From: Streptococcus porcinus
GTDB lineage: Bacteria; Bacillota; Bacilli; Lactobacillales; Streptococcaceae
DNA length: 64,000 nucleotides
Reading direction: 5' to 3'
Assembly: GCF_901542335.1 (NCBI RefSeq)
Contig: NZ_LR594036.1
Location: forward strand, 1,364,001 to 1,428,000
Shown here: in pieces, positions 27,900 through 36,715 of the stretch
How positions within the stretch are numbered: the first letter of the stretch is position 1
How the letters are laid out: each line of letters starts with the position of its first letter
Program-made: the position numbers and the translations under genes
The notes under the pieces: model-generated
The model's database searches: none
The model's input: the letters and a program-made list of their open reading frames with translations, nothing else
What the model was told of the DNA's origin: nothing

Positions 27900-28652
27900 C
27901 TATCCAAAGCGTCCAGAAATGTAGTCTTCTGTTCGTTTATCTTGAGGATTAGTGAAAATATCAACGGTATCACCAAATTCACAAATTTCACCTGTTAAGA
28001 AAAATGCTGTCTTATCGGAGATGCGAGAAGCTTGTTGCATATTATGGGTCACAATAATGATGGTATAGTCCTTTTTCAAGTTTTGAACCAAATCTTCAAT
28101 TTTTAAGGTTGAGATGGGGTCTAATGCTGAGGTGGGTTCATCCATTAGGAGAACATCTGGTTCTACAGCTAATGCTCTTGCAATACAAATCCGTTGTTGT
28201 TGGCCGCCAGAAAGCGACATCGCATTTTTCTTCAAGTCATCTTTTACTTCATCCCAGATGGCTGCACCTTTTAATGATTTTTCAACGAGAGCATCCAGTC
28301 TTACTTTATCTTTGATACCATGGGTTCTAGGGCCATAGGCTACATTATCATAAATAGACATAGCAAATGGGTTTGGCTGTTGAAAAACCATACCAACACG
28401 TTTTCTAAGTGTGTTGAGGTTCATATTTTTGTCGTAAATATTCTTACCGTCAAGAGTGACTTGGCCTTCAATACGGCAACCTGCTACTAAATCATTCATC
28501 CTATTCAATGTTTTTAGGAAGGTTGACTTGCCACAGCCAGAAGGCCCTATTAGGGCTGTGATTCCTCCTTGAGGAAGCTCAATCGAAACATTTTTAAGGG
28601 CTTTAAAATCCCCATAGTATAAATCTAAATTTTTTACGGAAAAAGTTCCCAT
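27900..28652 (-). CDS. pstB: Phosphate ABC transporter ATP-binding protein
   Basis: A 250-residue cytoplasmic ATPase of the high-affinity PstSCAB phosphate importer. Walker [10 protein letters not shown] lies at 36-44, the ABC signature LSGGQQQR follows, and Walker [14 protein letters not shown]. PstB-specific text [11 protein letters not shown] follows Walker A. It lies between pstA (two bases) and phoU. Only one pstB is present here, whereas many streptococci carry two consecutive copies. Confidence 0.95.
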   Translation of the reverse strand: MGTFSVKNLDLYYGDFKALKNVSIELPQGGITALIGPSGCGKSTFLKTLNRMNDLVAGCRIEGQVTLDGKNIYDKNMNLNTLRKRVGMVFQQPNPFAMSIYDNVAYGPRTHGIKDKVRLDALVEKSLKGAAIWDEVKDDLKKNAMSLSGGQQQRICIARALAVEPDVLLMDEPTSALDPISTLKIEDLVQNLKKDYTIIIVTHNMQQASRISDKTAFFLTGEICEFGDTVDIFTNPQDKRTEDYISGRFG

Positions 28653-28654
28653 AC

Positions 28655-29470
28655 TTAGGATGCTCCTTTCACAAGACGACGAGACAATAAACTCGAGATT
28701 GCATTAATAATTAAGACCGTGATGATTAAGATAACCCCTGTTGCATAAGCTTCTTTAACATGTAGCCCCTCACTTGACAGCATATACATGTGCAAGGCTA
28801 AGGAACGACCAGAAGCCATAAGGCTAGTCGGTGTATTAGTAGAAGTCCCTAAAGTATACATAAGAGCTGCTGTTTCTCCAACAATACGGCCTATTGCAAG
28901 AATAACGCCTGCAAGAATTCCTGGCATAGCCACAGGAAGTACGATTTTAAATACGGTTCGTAATTTTCCTGCACCAAGTCCATAACTGGCTTGGCGAACA
29001 CTATCATTAACTGCTAGTAGAGCTTCTTCTGTTGCTCTGATAATTACTGGTAAAACCATGATAACTGAAGTCAAAATACCAGACAACAATGAATATTGGA
29101 AGCCCAAAAAGACTACAAAGAAAAGCATGCCAAAGAGTCCAAATACGATTGATGGGATTCCTGAAAGTGTATCAGCTGCAATCCGAATAATTTTAACCCA
29201 GAGTGATCCTTTTTTCGCATACTCAACTAGATAAAAACCAGCAAAAACGCCAATTGGCAAGGCTATTAAAAGAGAACCAAATACTAAAGCAAGAGTCGAC
29301 ACAATAGCTGGCATTAAGGAAACATTGTCAGATGTATAAGTCCATTCAAATAATTTGGGTGTGATACTGGGTAGTCCGTTTAGTAAAATAAAGCCAATAA
29401 TTAGAAAAAGTGAACCAAAAGTGAGGATCGTAAAAAGATAAACTAAGCTTTTTAAAATATATTTACTCAT
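28655..29470 (-). CDS. pstA: Phosphate ABC transporter permease PstA
   Basis: A 271-residue membrane protein with six hydrophobic segments and the permease loop [24 protein letters not shown], which contacts PstB. It forms the channel with PstC. The start overlaps the pstC stop by eight bases, so the two are translationally coupled. Length and topology are normal for PstA. Confidence 0.93.
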   Translation of the reverse strand: MSKYILKSLVYLFTILTFGSLFLIIGFILLNGLPSITPKLFEWTYTSDNVSLMPAIVSTLALVFGSLLIALPIGVFAGFYLVEYAKKGSLWVKIIRIAADTLSGIPSIVFGLFGMLFFVVFLGFQYSLLSGILTSVIMVLPVIIRATEEALLAVNDSVRQASYGLGAGKLRTVFKIVLPVAMPGILAGVILAIGRIVGETAALMYTLGTSTNTPTSLMASGRSLALHMYMLSSEGLHVKEAYATGVILIITVLIINAISSLLSRRLVKGAS

Positions 29471-30326
29471 GGACTGACTTTCCTTTCACATATGCGAAGC
29501 AGGCATTAATTAGTAAGATGAAGATAAAGAGAACCGCAGACGTTGCGATTAAGGCTTCTCTATGTTGACCAGAAGCATAGGCCATTTCTAAAACAATATT
29601 TGTGGTCATAGTTCTCGTTCCTTCAAATATACCACTTGGAATAATCGATTGATTACCTGCAACAAGAATCACCGCCATTGTCTCTCCAATAGCTCGACCT
29701 ATGCCTAAAATAATTGCTGATAGAATTCCTGATTTTGCTGCTGGTAAAATGACTCTAAAAATGGTTCTTTCATGACTTGCTCCAAGGGCTAAACTACCAG
29801 AATAGTATGTGGCTGGTACAGTTCGAATAGCTGATTCTGACAAACTAATAATAGTTGGTAATATCATTATCCCTAATAGAATAGAAGCTGTTAAAACACT
29901 CATACCATTACCAGCAAAAGTTCTAATCCAAGGTACTAACAATTGTAGCCCAAAAAAACCATAGACAATGGAAGGAATAGCTGCCATTAAATTAACTGCA
30001 GACTTTAAAAAGGCGTACAATTGTTTAGGGCAATAATAGACCATAAAAACAGAGGTTAGAATCCCCGTTGGGACACCAATAATAATGGCGCCAATAGTAA
30101 TTAAGAAAGACCCCAAAACCATTGGTAGGATTCCAAAACTGGCAGGCGTATTAGAAGGTGACCAGTCTTTACCAAATAAAAAATTGCCAATTCCGTATTT
30201 ACCAATAAACGGGAGACCATTTATAAAAATGAAAACACAGATAAGCAAGATAGCAATAACTGCGGTTGCCGCACTTAGGAAGAATAAAATTCTAAAAAGT
30301 TCTTCTTTAAAAGCTTGTTTTTTCAC
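29463..30326 (-). CDS. pstC: Phosphate ABC transporter permease PstC
   Basis: A 287-residue membrane protein with six hydrophobic segments. The EAA-type loop GSLALGASHERTIFRVILPAAKSG is followed by GRAIGETMAVILVAGN, characteristic of PstC. It pairs with PstA to form the phosphate channel. AGGAAAG lies before the ATG, 63 bases after the pstS stop. The gene itself is intact although its neighbours pstS and phoU are damaged. Confidence 0.93.
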   Translation of the reverse strand: MKKQAFKEELFRILFFLSAATAVIAILLICVFIFINGLPFIGKYGIGNFLFGKDWSPSNTPASFGILPMVLGSFLITIGAIIIGVPTGILTSVFMVYYCPKQLYAFLKSAVNLMAAIPSIVYGFFGLQLLVPWIRTFAGNGMSVLTASILLGIMILPTIISLSESAIRTVPATYYSGSLALGASHERTIFRVILPAAKSGILSAIILGIGRAIGETMAVILVAGNQSIIPSGIFEGTRTMTTNIVLEMAYASGQHREALIATSAVLFIFILLINACFAYVKGKSVHE

Positions 30327-30389
30327 ATGCTTTCCTTTCTAACTAATGAAAGTAAGGGAGACCCCAGCCCCCCTTACAAAACAATCGAC

Positions 30390-31267
30390 TTATTTGACTT
30401 TATTCCAACTAGTCACTTTACCAGTAAAGATATCTGTGATTGTCTTCATGCTGATGTTTTTTGCTTTATTGTCTTTATGAACAACTACTGCAATACCATC
30501 AAGTGCAATCGCATCATGTTTAAGTTTTTTACCTTCTTCAGGTGTTAACTCACGAGATACCATACCTATGTCAGCCGTCTTTTCAGTGGCAGCTGTAATC
30601 CCTGCAGATGAACCATTTGAGGTAATATCGATTGTAACTTCTGGGTTTTCTTTTTTATAGGCTTCCACTAGTTTCTCCATTAATGGAGAAACTGATGTTG
30701 AACCAACGATTGACAGTTTGCCGGACATTTTTTGTGAGGTATATTCTTTTGTTTCTGTTTTTGCCTCAACAAATTTATTATTAGCAACAACCTTTTGACC
30801 TTGTTTCGAGTGAATAAATGTGATGAAATCTTTTCCAAGATTTGAAAGGCTATCATTGAAGACGATGTTGAATGGGCGCTGTAGTGGGTAATCTCCATCT
30901 AACACTGTTTTTGCACTTGCTTCAACACCATCCACTTTTAGGGCTTTAACACTTTTATTAAGGGAACCTAGTGAAATATAGCCAATTGCATTAGCATTTC
31001 CAGATACCGCTGAAATGACACCTTCTGTACTATTTTGAACCACAGCAGATTTGGAGGTATTATCTACTTCTTTGCCGCTATTTTTTTCAAGATTCCAGTA
31101 ATTTCAGTAAATGCTCCACGTGTCCCTGATCCATTTTCACGAGTGATAACTTCAATCTTACCACCACTATTAGAAGAGCCTGAGTTAGCGGTGTTATTAC
31201 CACAAGCTGCAAGTCCTAAACCTGATAAACCAAGAACTGCTAAGGTAAGCATTTTTTTCATTTTCAT
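30390..31267 (-). pseudogene. pstS: Phosphate-binding lipoprotein PstS with a one-base frameshift
   Basis: The N-terminal part (from about 31267) has a lipoprotein signal ending LGLAAC and then VITRENGSGTRGAFTEITGILKK. After a run of seven A on the minus strand (31081-31087) this frame stops at 31064. The shifted frame continues with NSGKEVDNTSKSAVVQ, then GNANAIGYISLGSL and so on to a normal end at 30390. An eighth A would restore a 292-residue PstS. ORFs on each side are otherwise clean. Without PstS the importer could not capture phosphate, unless the tract slips or this is an assembly error. Confidence 0.8.
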
Positions 31268-31316
31268 AATCATCACCTTTTTATATTTAATAAAGTTTGT
31301 CTGTAGCTTTACTACA

Positions 31317-31376
31317 CTTATAGTCTAACAAGTATTTGTAAAGATTTAGTAGTGATTAATGTAAAGATTTTGTAAA
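31317..31376 (-). promoter_or_regulatory. pstS promoter with three Pho-box-like repeats
   Basis: On the minus strand TTTACA occurs at 31376-31371, 31365-31360 and 31342-31337, spaced 11 and 23 bases, close to one and two helical turns. A TATAAG -10 follows at 31322-31317. Eleven-base phasing is typical of PhoB/PhoP-type boxes; PnpR is the likely binder. Confidence 0.6.
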
Positions 31377-31390
31377 TCTTATGCTAAGAG

Positions 31391-31421
31391 CATAAAAAAA
31401 GAGTTATAATAAACTCTTTTT
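31391..31421 (-). terminator. Terminator between pnpS and pstS
   Basis: AAAAAGAGTT/AACTCTTTTT stem with a short loop and a T tract on the minus strand, starting three bases after the pnpS stop. It makes pnpRS and pst separate units. Confidence 0.8.
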
Positions 31422-31423
31422 AA

Positions 31424-32758
31424 TCACTTGACTTCCTTTATTAGATAGTAGGGCAGGCTTATGGTAAATTGGCTGCCCTCTCCAAGCTTACTTCTTACAG
31501 TAACTGTGCCCCCTAAAACTTGAGTTAGTTCTTTTACAATTGAAAGTCCTAAACCAGTCCCTCCACTCTGACGACTTCTTCCTTTATTAACACGATAAAA
31601 GCGTTCAAAAATACGTTCTAATTCCATTTGTTTGATGCCAATACCAGTATCACAGACATTTACTTTAAGTTTTTCCCCATCAAGGATTGTTGATAAGGTA
31701 ATTTTACCACCTTCTTCTGTATAGCGAATAGCATTTGATAACAAATTAAGCAGAACTTGTGACAAGAGGTATTTATCAGTTTCAATAACGACATCTTGCG
31801 TTAATTCAAAATATAAACTTTGCTTTTTTTCGTCCAATTGGTGTCTCATACTGTTAGCAATATAATGTAAAAAGTCGTTGACTGAAAATTGTGTTTTTTG
31901 CAACTGAGTATTCTTAGCCTTTGATAAAGTTAGCATATGTTCTACTATATGTTCTAAACGCAGACTCTCTTTATAGATAATATCTAAAAATTCCGCTTTT
32001 AATTCTATTTCATCTTGGGACATCTCCTTAATAGTTTCAGCAAAACCTTTAATAGAAGTAACCGGTGTCCGCAATTCATGGGAGGCATTAGACACAAAAT
32101 CCATATTTAATTTTTCATAGGAGCGAATGGTTGTCAAATCATATAATAAAACTAAAACCTGAACAATTTCACCCTCTTGATTCGCAATTGGCACTGCAGT
32201 AACTTCTAAGATTAAATCACCATCATGAAAACCAGTTAATTCTTTCTTAATTGTTTTTTTAGTATCAAAAGCTTGTGCTATGGTAGCTTTTATATCTGTC
32301 CTTCCAATATCTTCAATACGCTCAAAGCTTACTTGCCCATCAGGAAAGAAGTGTGGTAAAGAGTTACTATGCAAAACAATTGCTTTTTCTTTTGTCACCA
32401 GCAACATTCCCATTGTTAGGTGCGAAGTGAGTGCTTCTAGATTTCCAGACAAACGTTCATTTTCATCCTTAGAGGCTTGTATTTGCTTCTGCAGCTTTTG
32501 ATAGGTAAGAAAGATAGCCTTTAAATCTGCTTGACTTTCAGAAAAAAAACTGTCTGGAGCGACGAATTTACCCGTTTCAAGTATCTGAAATTGCCTTTCC
32601 CAATCAATCAATTTCTTTACTGGAATAAAACAGAAAACTAATAAGCAAGCACTCGCCAGTTGCAATCCTAATTGTCCCTTACTTATAAATAAAGAAAGAA
32701 TAAGACAGAATAAGCTTAGAGCTAATATGACTTTTAGTTGTTTAAGATTTTTCTTCAT
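31424..32758 (-). CDS. pnpS: Phosphate-responsive sensor histidine kinase
   Basis: About 444 residues: two N-terminal membrane segments (VILALSLFCLILSLFI and LASACLLVFCFIPV), a PAS-like region, the H-box FVSNASHELRTPVTSIKGF, and an ATPase with N box LLSNAIRYT and GTGLGLSIVKEL. Position directly after pnpR and before pstS matches the PnpRS system of Streptococcus pneumoniae, which tunes pst expression. I chose the ATG at 32758 (MKKNLKQLKV), overlapping pnpR by 17 bases; the upstream frame lies within pnpR. Confidence 0.88.
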   Translation of the reverse strand: MKKNLKQLKVILALSLFCLILSLFISKGQLGLQLASACLLVFCFIPVKKLIDWERQFQILETGKFVAPDSFFSESQADLKAIFLTYQKLQKQIQASKDENERLSGNLEALTSHLTMGMLLVTKEKAIVLHSNSLPHFFPDGQVSFERIEDIGRTDIKATIAQAFDTKKTIKKELTGFHDGDLILEVTAVPIANQEGEIVQVLVLLYDLTTIRSYEKLNMDFVSNASHELRTPVTSIKGFAETIKEMSQDEIELKAEFLDIIYKESLRLEHIVEHMLTLSKAKNTQLQKTQFSVNDFLHYIANSMRHQLDEKKQSLYFELTQDVVIETDKYLLSQVLLNLLSNAIRYTEEGGKITLSTILDGEKLKVNVCDTGIGIKQMELERIFERFYRVNKGRSRQSGGTGLGLSIVKELTQVLGGTVTVRSKLGEGSQFTISLPYYLIKEVK

Positions 32759-33458
32759 CCTGCTTCCCCTTAAATTTATAGCCATAACCACGAATGGTTT
32801 TGATGAATTTAGGATTTTTGGGATCATCTTCTATCTTATCTCGTAATTTACCAATATGAACATCTACTAATCGCGTTTCTTGACCAAAGTCGTAACCCCA
32901 AATACGCTCTAATAATCTTTCTCGAGTTAAAGTCATGTTTGGGTGTTTTACCAAATAAAGCAACAATTCAAATTCTTTAGGGGTCACATTTAAAAGAATC
33001 TTATCTTTATAGATTTCATGACGTTCAGGGTAAATAACAAGATCATCAAAACTCCAAAACTCTTCTGCAAATCTCTCACTACTGTCTTCTTTATCAATTC
33101 GACGTAAGATAGCTTTCAAGCGAGCTACAAGCTCCCTTGGACTAAATGGCTTTGTCATGTAATCATCAGCACCCAACTCTAAAGCAAGCACCTTATCAAA
33201 TTCGTCACTCTTAGCTGAGACCATCATAATTGGTGTCTGAATACCTTTAGCTCTGATTCTCTTACAAACTTCAATGCCATCTAACTGAGGTAACATAATA
33301 TCAAGTAATATAAAATCATAGTGTTCTGACTCTGCTAGTTTTAGTGCTGTACGACCATCCTCGACTAATTCTGTTTCGTAACCTTCTTTGTTTAAATGGT
33401 AATCAAGTAGTCGTAAAATATGTTCTTCATCGTCAACCAATAATACCTGTTTTTTCAT
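32742..33458 (-). CDS. pnpR: Phosphate response regulator
   Basis: A 238-residue OmpR/PhoP-family regulator. The receiver has phospho-acceptor Asp53 in FILLDIMLPQLDG and Lys in DDYMTKPFSPREL. The C-terminal winged helix ends IRGYGYKFKG. It is the partner of PnpS and probably binds the TTTACA repeats before pstS. The gene starts the pnpRS operon, with an extended -10 TGTTATAAT at 33487-33479 and TAGGAGT before the ATG. Confidence 0.9.
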   Translation of the reverse strand: MKKQVLLVDDEEHILRLLDYHLNKEGYETELVEDGRTALKLAESEHYDFILLDIMLPQLDGIEVCKRIRAKGIQTPIMMVSAKSDEFDKVLALELGADDYMTKPFSPRELVARLKAILRRIDKEDSSERFAEEFWSFDDLVIYPERHEIYKDKILLNVTPKEFELLLYLVKHPNMTLTRERLLERIWGYDFGQETRLVDVHIGKLRDKIEDDPKNPKFIKTIRGYGYKFKGKQDEEKS

Positions 33459-33478
33459 CTCTTACTCCTATAAAAGCC

Positions 33479-33487
33479 ATTATAACA
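33479..33487 (-). promoter_or_regulatory. Extended -10 of pnpRS
   Basis: TGTTATAAT on the minus strand, 20 bases before the pnpR ATG. The same element precedes hprK, rnc and the ABC-2 operon. Confidence 0.5.
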
Positions 33488-33538
33488 CAATTTGAAAGAA
33501 TAGCTTTTTTAGAGAGCCATACTACTTCAAGAATCAAT

Positions 33539-34017
33539 TTACTTGTTCAAAGTTAACTTTTTAATGATTTCCTCGTGTTCTGGATAGTCCTTTAATAACA
33601 TATCTTGACTTAAAAGTTCAAAATCAGAAAATTCAAATCCTGGTGCAACCATACAGGAAACTAAGGCATAATCTTGGTCAACTGTTGAACCAAATATAAC
33701 TCCTTTAGGAACTCGAAATTGTAAGTTTTGACCCTTTGTTACGTCAGAACCAAGCTTCACCTTTTTATAACTCCCATCAGGATATAAAAGGTGGAGTGCT
33801 AATGGCTGACCTAGATGAAAATACCACATTTCATCTGAAGTCAAACGATGAAAACGTGAAGGATTGTCCTTTTCTAAAAGAAAATAGATACTCGTATAGA
33901 GAGATCTATGTTTTCCTTGCATTAAAACATAGTCAGAGGATTTTTCTATTTGCTTAAAAAAACCTCCTTCTGGATGAGCTTTTAAGCCTAATGAATGATT
34001 TCTTCGCTTGTATTCAT
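33539..34017 (-). pseudogene. Cupin-5 (DUF985) family protein with frameshift near the start
   Basis: The body (from about 33990) reads LGLKAHPEGGFFKQIEKSS, then MQGKHRSLYTSIYFLLEK, FHRLTSDEMWYFHLG and LVSCMVAPGFEFSDFELLS, a classic DUF985 cupin. The expected start MNTSEE lies at 34017, with AAAGGAG before it, but in another frame that stops after nine codons. One extra A in the AAA run near 33998-34000 would give a 159-residue protein. Translation from the internal ATG at 33922 would give 127 residues without the first cupin strands. The family is of unknown enzymatic role. Confidence 0.7.
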
Positions 34018-34092
34018 AATAACTCCTTTATTCAGTGCTATTTTTTTATTCCAAGTAAAATAAATGACTTCCATTTGGTGAATAAGATCATA

Positions 34093-34477
34093 TCAAATTG
34101 TTAATTCAATGATCTTACCTTCTAAATCATGGATAACAGCTTCATAGTAGCCATCACCTGCTATGCGAAGTCCAGTTTGAATTGGAAATTCTTGGCTGTT
34201 CATATCATGTACAAACTTATCAACTTTCTCTTTAGAGCCTGATGAAAAGGCTAAATGAGCAACTCCAAAACTATCTGGGTGACTATCTTGGTTAAAATCC
34301 TTATGCATCAATTCTAATCTGGCACCAGGAGTAAAAGTGAGAAAATAAGAAGCAAAACCTGTTTTTCTGATTGTGGTATAATTCGCTTGGAGTTGCTTCA
34401 AAATAACGACAGTAAAATACTTTCATAGCTTCAATATCTTTTATCCAAAGACCAACATGATTCATTTTAACTTGCAT
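34093..34477 (-). pseudogene. VOC/glyoxalase family protein with frameshift
   Basis: The expected start MQVKMNHVGLWIKDIEAMK lies at 34477 with GAGGT upstream and runs through FEATPSELYHNQK. After a run of five A the matching C-terminal part, TGFASYFLTFTPGARLELMH and GVAHLAFSSGSKEKVD, is in the next frame to 34093. Deleting one A would restore about 127 residues, normal for small VOC-fold dioxygenase or glyoxalase-like proteins. Substrate unknown. It lies next to another frameshifted gene (33539-34017). Confidence 0.75.
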
Positions 34478-34671
34478 AGAACCTACCTCATCTTCTTTTA
34501 TTTAGTACAAGTATACCCTATCTCTGATGGTTTAACTCATAAAAAGATGCTTTTTCTTCTACAATCCTATGATTTATTGTTTCCACCAGAAAGGACTTTT
34601 TGATTAATTCTTTTCATTTCTTGTTAAATGATAGTATAATAGAATTATCTTGAAAGAAAGTTGGTGACCTT

Positions 34672-34833
34672 ATGGCAATTACCCATAAAAGAAATGATGA
34701 CCTTGAGAAAATGATGGCTGGATTTGCCTCCATACCGAGTTTTGATAAGCCAATTGACATTGATGCTGAAGGCAAACTAATTGAGCCGTTAGCTAAAGAT
34801 AAGTTAACTAAAAAGGACGAAAAGAATGATTAA
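34672..34833 (+). CDS. SPJ_0845 family small protein
   Basis: A 53-residue, highly charged soluble protein starting MAITHKRNDDLEKMMAGFASI and ending LTKKDEKND. It resembles the streptococcal SPJ_0845 family by length and the pattern MAIT-(K/R)-D-DLEKM. Function unknown. TATAAT at 34635-34640 provides a -10. The stop is followed 48 bases later by the permease gene, so the three plus-strand genes may form one operon. The start is preceded only by GGTGACC, a modest ribosome site. Confidence 0.7.
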   Translation: MAITHKRNDDLEKMMAGFASIPSFDKPIDIDAEGKLIEPLAKDKLTKKDEKND

Positions 34834-34881
34834 GTTAATTAAACTTGATCTCTTTTACTGGCAGCTAGATGGAGGCATATC

Positions 34882-35790
34882 ATGTTAAATCTCTTCTCTA
34901 GCTTACCTCCAAGTATGCTACAATGGTTCGCTATTTTTTTATCTATTATTATTGAAGCTTTACCATTTGTCTTACTAGGAACCATTCTTTCTGGCTGTAT
35001 TGAAGTTTTTGTAACACCTGACATCGTTCAGAAATACTTACCCAGAGCTAAATTTCCACGGATTCTTTTTGGGACTTTCATTGGTTTTGTCTTCCCTTCC
35101 TGCGAATGTGGGATTATCCCTATTATTAATAGATTCTTGCAGAAGAAGGTGCCAAGTTACACTGCTGTTCCCTTTTTAGCGACAGCCCCAATTATTAACC
35201 CGATTGTTTTATTTGCAACTTATTCTGCTTTTGGAAATTCCTTGCGGTTTTTAGCCTTACGCTTACTAGGAGCAATTATCGTTGCTGTTGCATTGGGCAT
35301 CATGTTGGCATTTGTAGTTGATGATGATATTCTAAAAGACACTGAAAATCATCTTCATATCCATAATTATACTGGTGAAAAGTGGCCTAGAAGAATTTAT
35401 TTAGCCTTAGTTCATGCCATCGATGAATTTTTTGATACTGGACGTTATTTAGTTTTTGGAACACTGACTGCCTCTGCCATGCAAATATATGTGCCAACTA
35501 AAATACTGACAAGTATCGGCCATAATCCCTTAACGGCTATTTTGGTGATGATGTTATTAGCCTTCATCTTATCTTTATGTTCCGAAGCCGATGCCTTTAT
35601 AGGAGCTAGTTTATTATCAACCTTTGGTCTAGCTCCAGTACTTGCCTTCTTGTTAATTGGACCAATGGTGGATATTAAGAATTTAATGATGATGTTAAAA
35701 GCCTTTAAAGGAAAGTTTGTTGTTCAATTTATTAGCGTCTCTGTCGCTGTCATTATGCTCTACTGCTTATTTGTGGGGGTGATTGGATGA
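34882..35790 (+). CDS. UPF0718/YraQ-like permease
   Basis: A 302-residue membrane protein with about eight hydrophobic segments. The family motif FPSCECGIIPI (Cys74, Cys76) and a second region LCSEADAFIGAS are conserved in UPF0718 permeases, whose substrate is uncertain; metal or metalloid transport has been suggested for relatives. GGAGG lies eight bases before the ATG. It overlaps the next gene by four bases (ATGA), a pair that is nearly always conserved together. Confidence 0.8.
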   Translation: MLNLFSSLPPSMLQWFAIFLSIIIEALPFVLLGTILSGCIEVFVTPDIVQKYLPRAKFPRILFGTFIGFVFPSCECGIIPIINRFLQKKVPSYTAVPFLATAPIINPIVLFATYSAFGNSLRFLALRLLGAIIVAVALGIMLAFVVDDDILKDTENHLHIHNYTGEKWPRRIYLALVHAIDEFFDTGRYLVFGTLTASAMQIYVPTKILTSIGHNPLTAILVMMLLAFILSLCSEADAFIGASLLSTFGLAPVLAFLLIGPMVDIKNLMMMLKAFKGKFVVQFISVSVAVIMLYCLFVGVIG

Positions 35791-36602
35791 TTCGTTTTTT
35801 AATCTTGGTTGCTTACTTTGAGTTAACCATGTACTTGGAGCTTTCAGGGAAACTTGACCAGTACATTAATACCCACTACTCTTACCTTGCCTATATTTCA
35901 ATGATTTTATCTTTTTTGTTAGCTCTCGTTCAACTCTATACTTGGATGAAGAACATTAAAACGGAAAGTCATTTAAAAGGAAGAATAGCTACCATCACAA
36001 GCCCTATTATCTTACTTGTTCCTGTTCTAGTTGGTTTACTGATTCCGACGGTCAGTCTAGATTCAACCACAGTTTCAGCTAAGGGATATACATTCCCTCT
36101 AGCAGCTGGTACCAGCAAGACTGGAGTCAGTGAAGATGGAACCACCATTCAATATTTAAAGCCTGATACTAGTCTTTATTTCACAAAATCAGCCTATCAA
36201 AGAGAAATGCGTAGGGAACTGAAGAAATATCAAGGCGATAAACCATTGACCATTACAACTGAGAATTATATGGAAATGATGGAATTGATTTACCTTTACC
36301 CTGATGAATTTGCCAATCGTGACATACAGTATACAGGATTTGTTTATAACGAGCCAGGCCATGATAAATCCCAATTCCTCTTTCGGTTTGGCATTATCCA
36401 CTGTATTGCTGACTCTGGCGTCTACGGTTTATTAACCACTGGTAATCAAATTACTTATCCAAACAATACTTGGTTGACCGTTAAGGGACGCATTAAGACA
36501 GAATATAACAAGGATTTAGAACAAACCTTGCCTGTTTTACACATCCAAGATATTAAGGAAAGTAGTAAACCAGATAATCCTTATGTCTACCGGGTTTTTT
36601 AA
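35787..36602 (+). CDS. TIGR03943 family permease subunit
   Basis: A 271-residue protein with three or four N-terminal membrane segments (to about residue 95) and an extracytoplasmic C-terminal domain with FRFGIIHCIADSGVYGLL and WLTVKGRI. It matches the TIGR03943/DUF1980 partner of UPF0718 permeases (YcgQ-like). The C-terminal domain probably captures or delivers the substrate; this is inference. It is coupled to the upstream permease by an ATGA overlap and ends in a terminator. Confidence 0.8.
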   Translation: MIRFLILVAYFELTMYLELSGKLDQYINTHYSYLAYISMILSFLLALVQLYTWMKNIKTESHLKGRIATITSPIILLVPVLVGLLIPTVSLDSTTVSAKGYTFPLAAGTSKTGVSEDGTTIQYLKPDTSLYFTKSAYQREMRRELKKYQGDKPLTITTENYMEMMELIYLYPDEFANRDIQYTGFVYNEPGHDKSQFLFRFGIIHCIADSGVYGLLTTGNQITYPNNTWLTVKGRIKTEYNKDLEQTLPVLHIQDIKESSKPDNPYVYRVF

Positions 36603-36613
36603 CCTATTCTTAT

Positions 36614-36663
36614 AAGAAGCGGAAAGTCTCTCTAAACTACATTTTTAGATACTTTCCCTTCTT
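36614..36663 (+). terminator. Terminator after the permease pair
   Basis: AAGAAG-GGAAAGT pairs with ACTTTCC-CTTCTT, with an inner TCTAAA/TTTAGA stem, followed by a T-rich stretch. Confidence 0.65.
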
Positions 36664-36715
36664 TTACTTTGCTCCTATAGCAACGGAGCGACGATAACTT
36701 ATAAAAGGAGGAAAA

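Noticed and set aside
33539..33922. Cupin gene as a naturally short 127-residue protein
   Set aside because: Family sequence continues upstream in frame to about 33990, and a proper start with Shine-Dalgarno lies at 34017 in another frame, so truncation by frameshift fits better.
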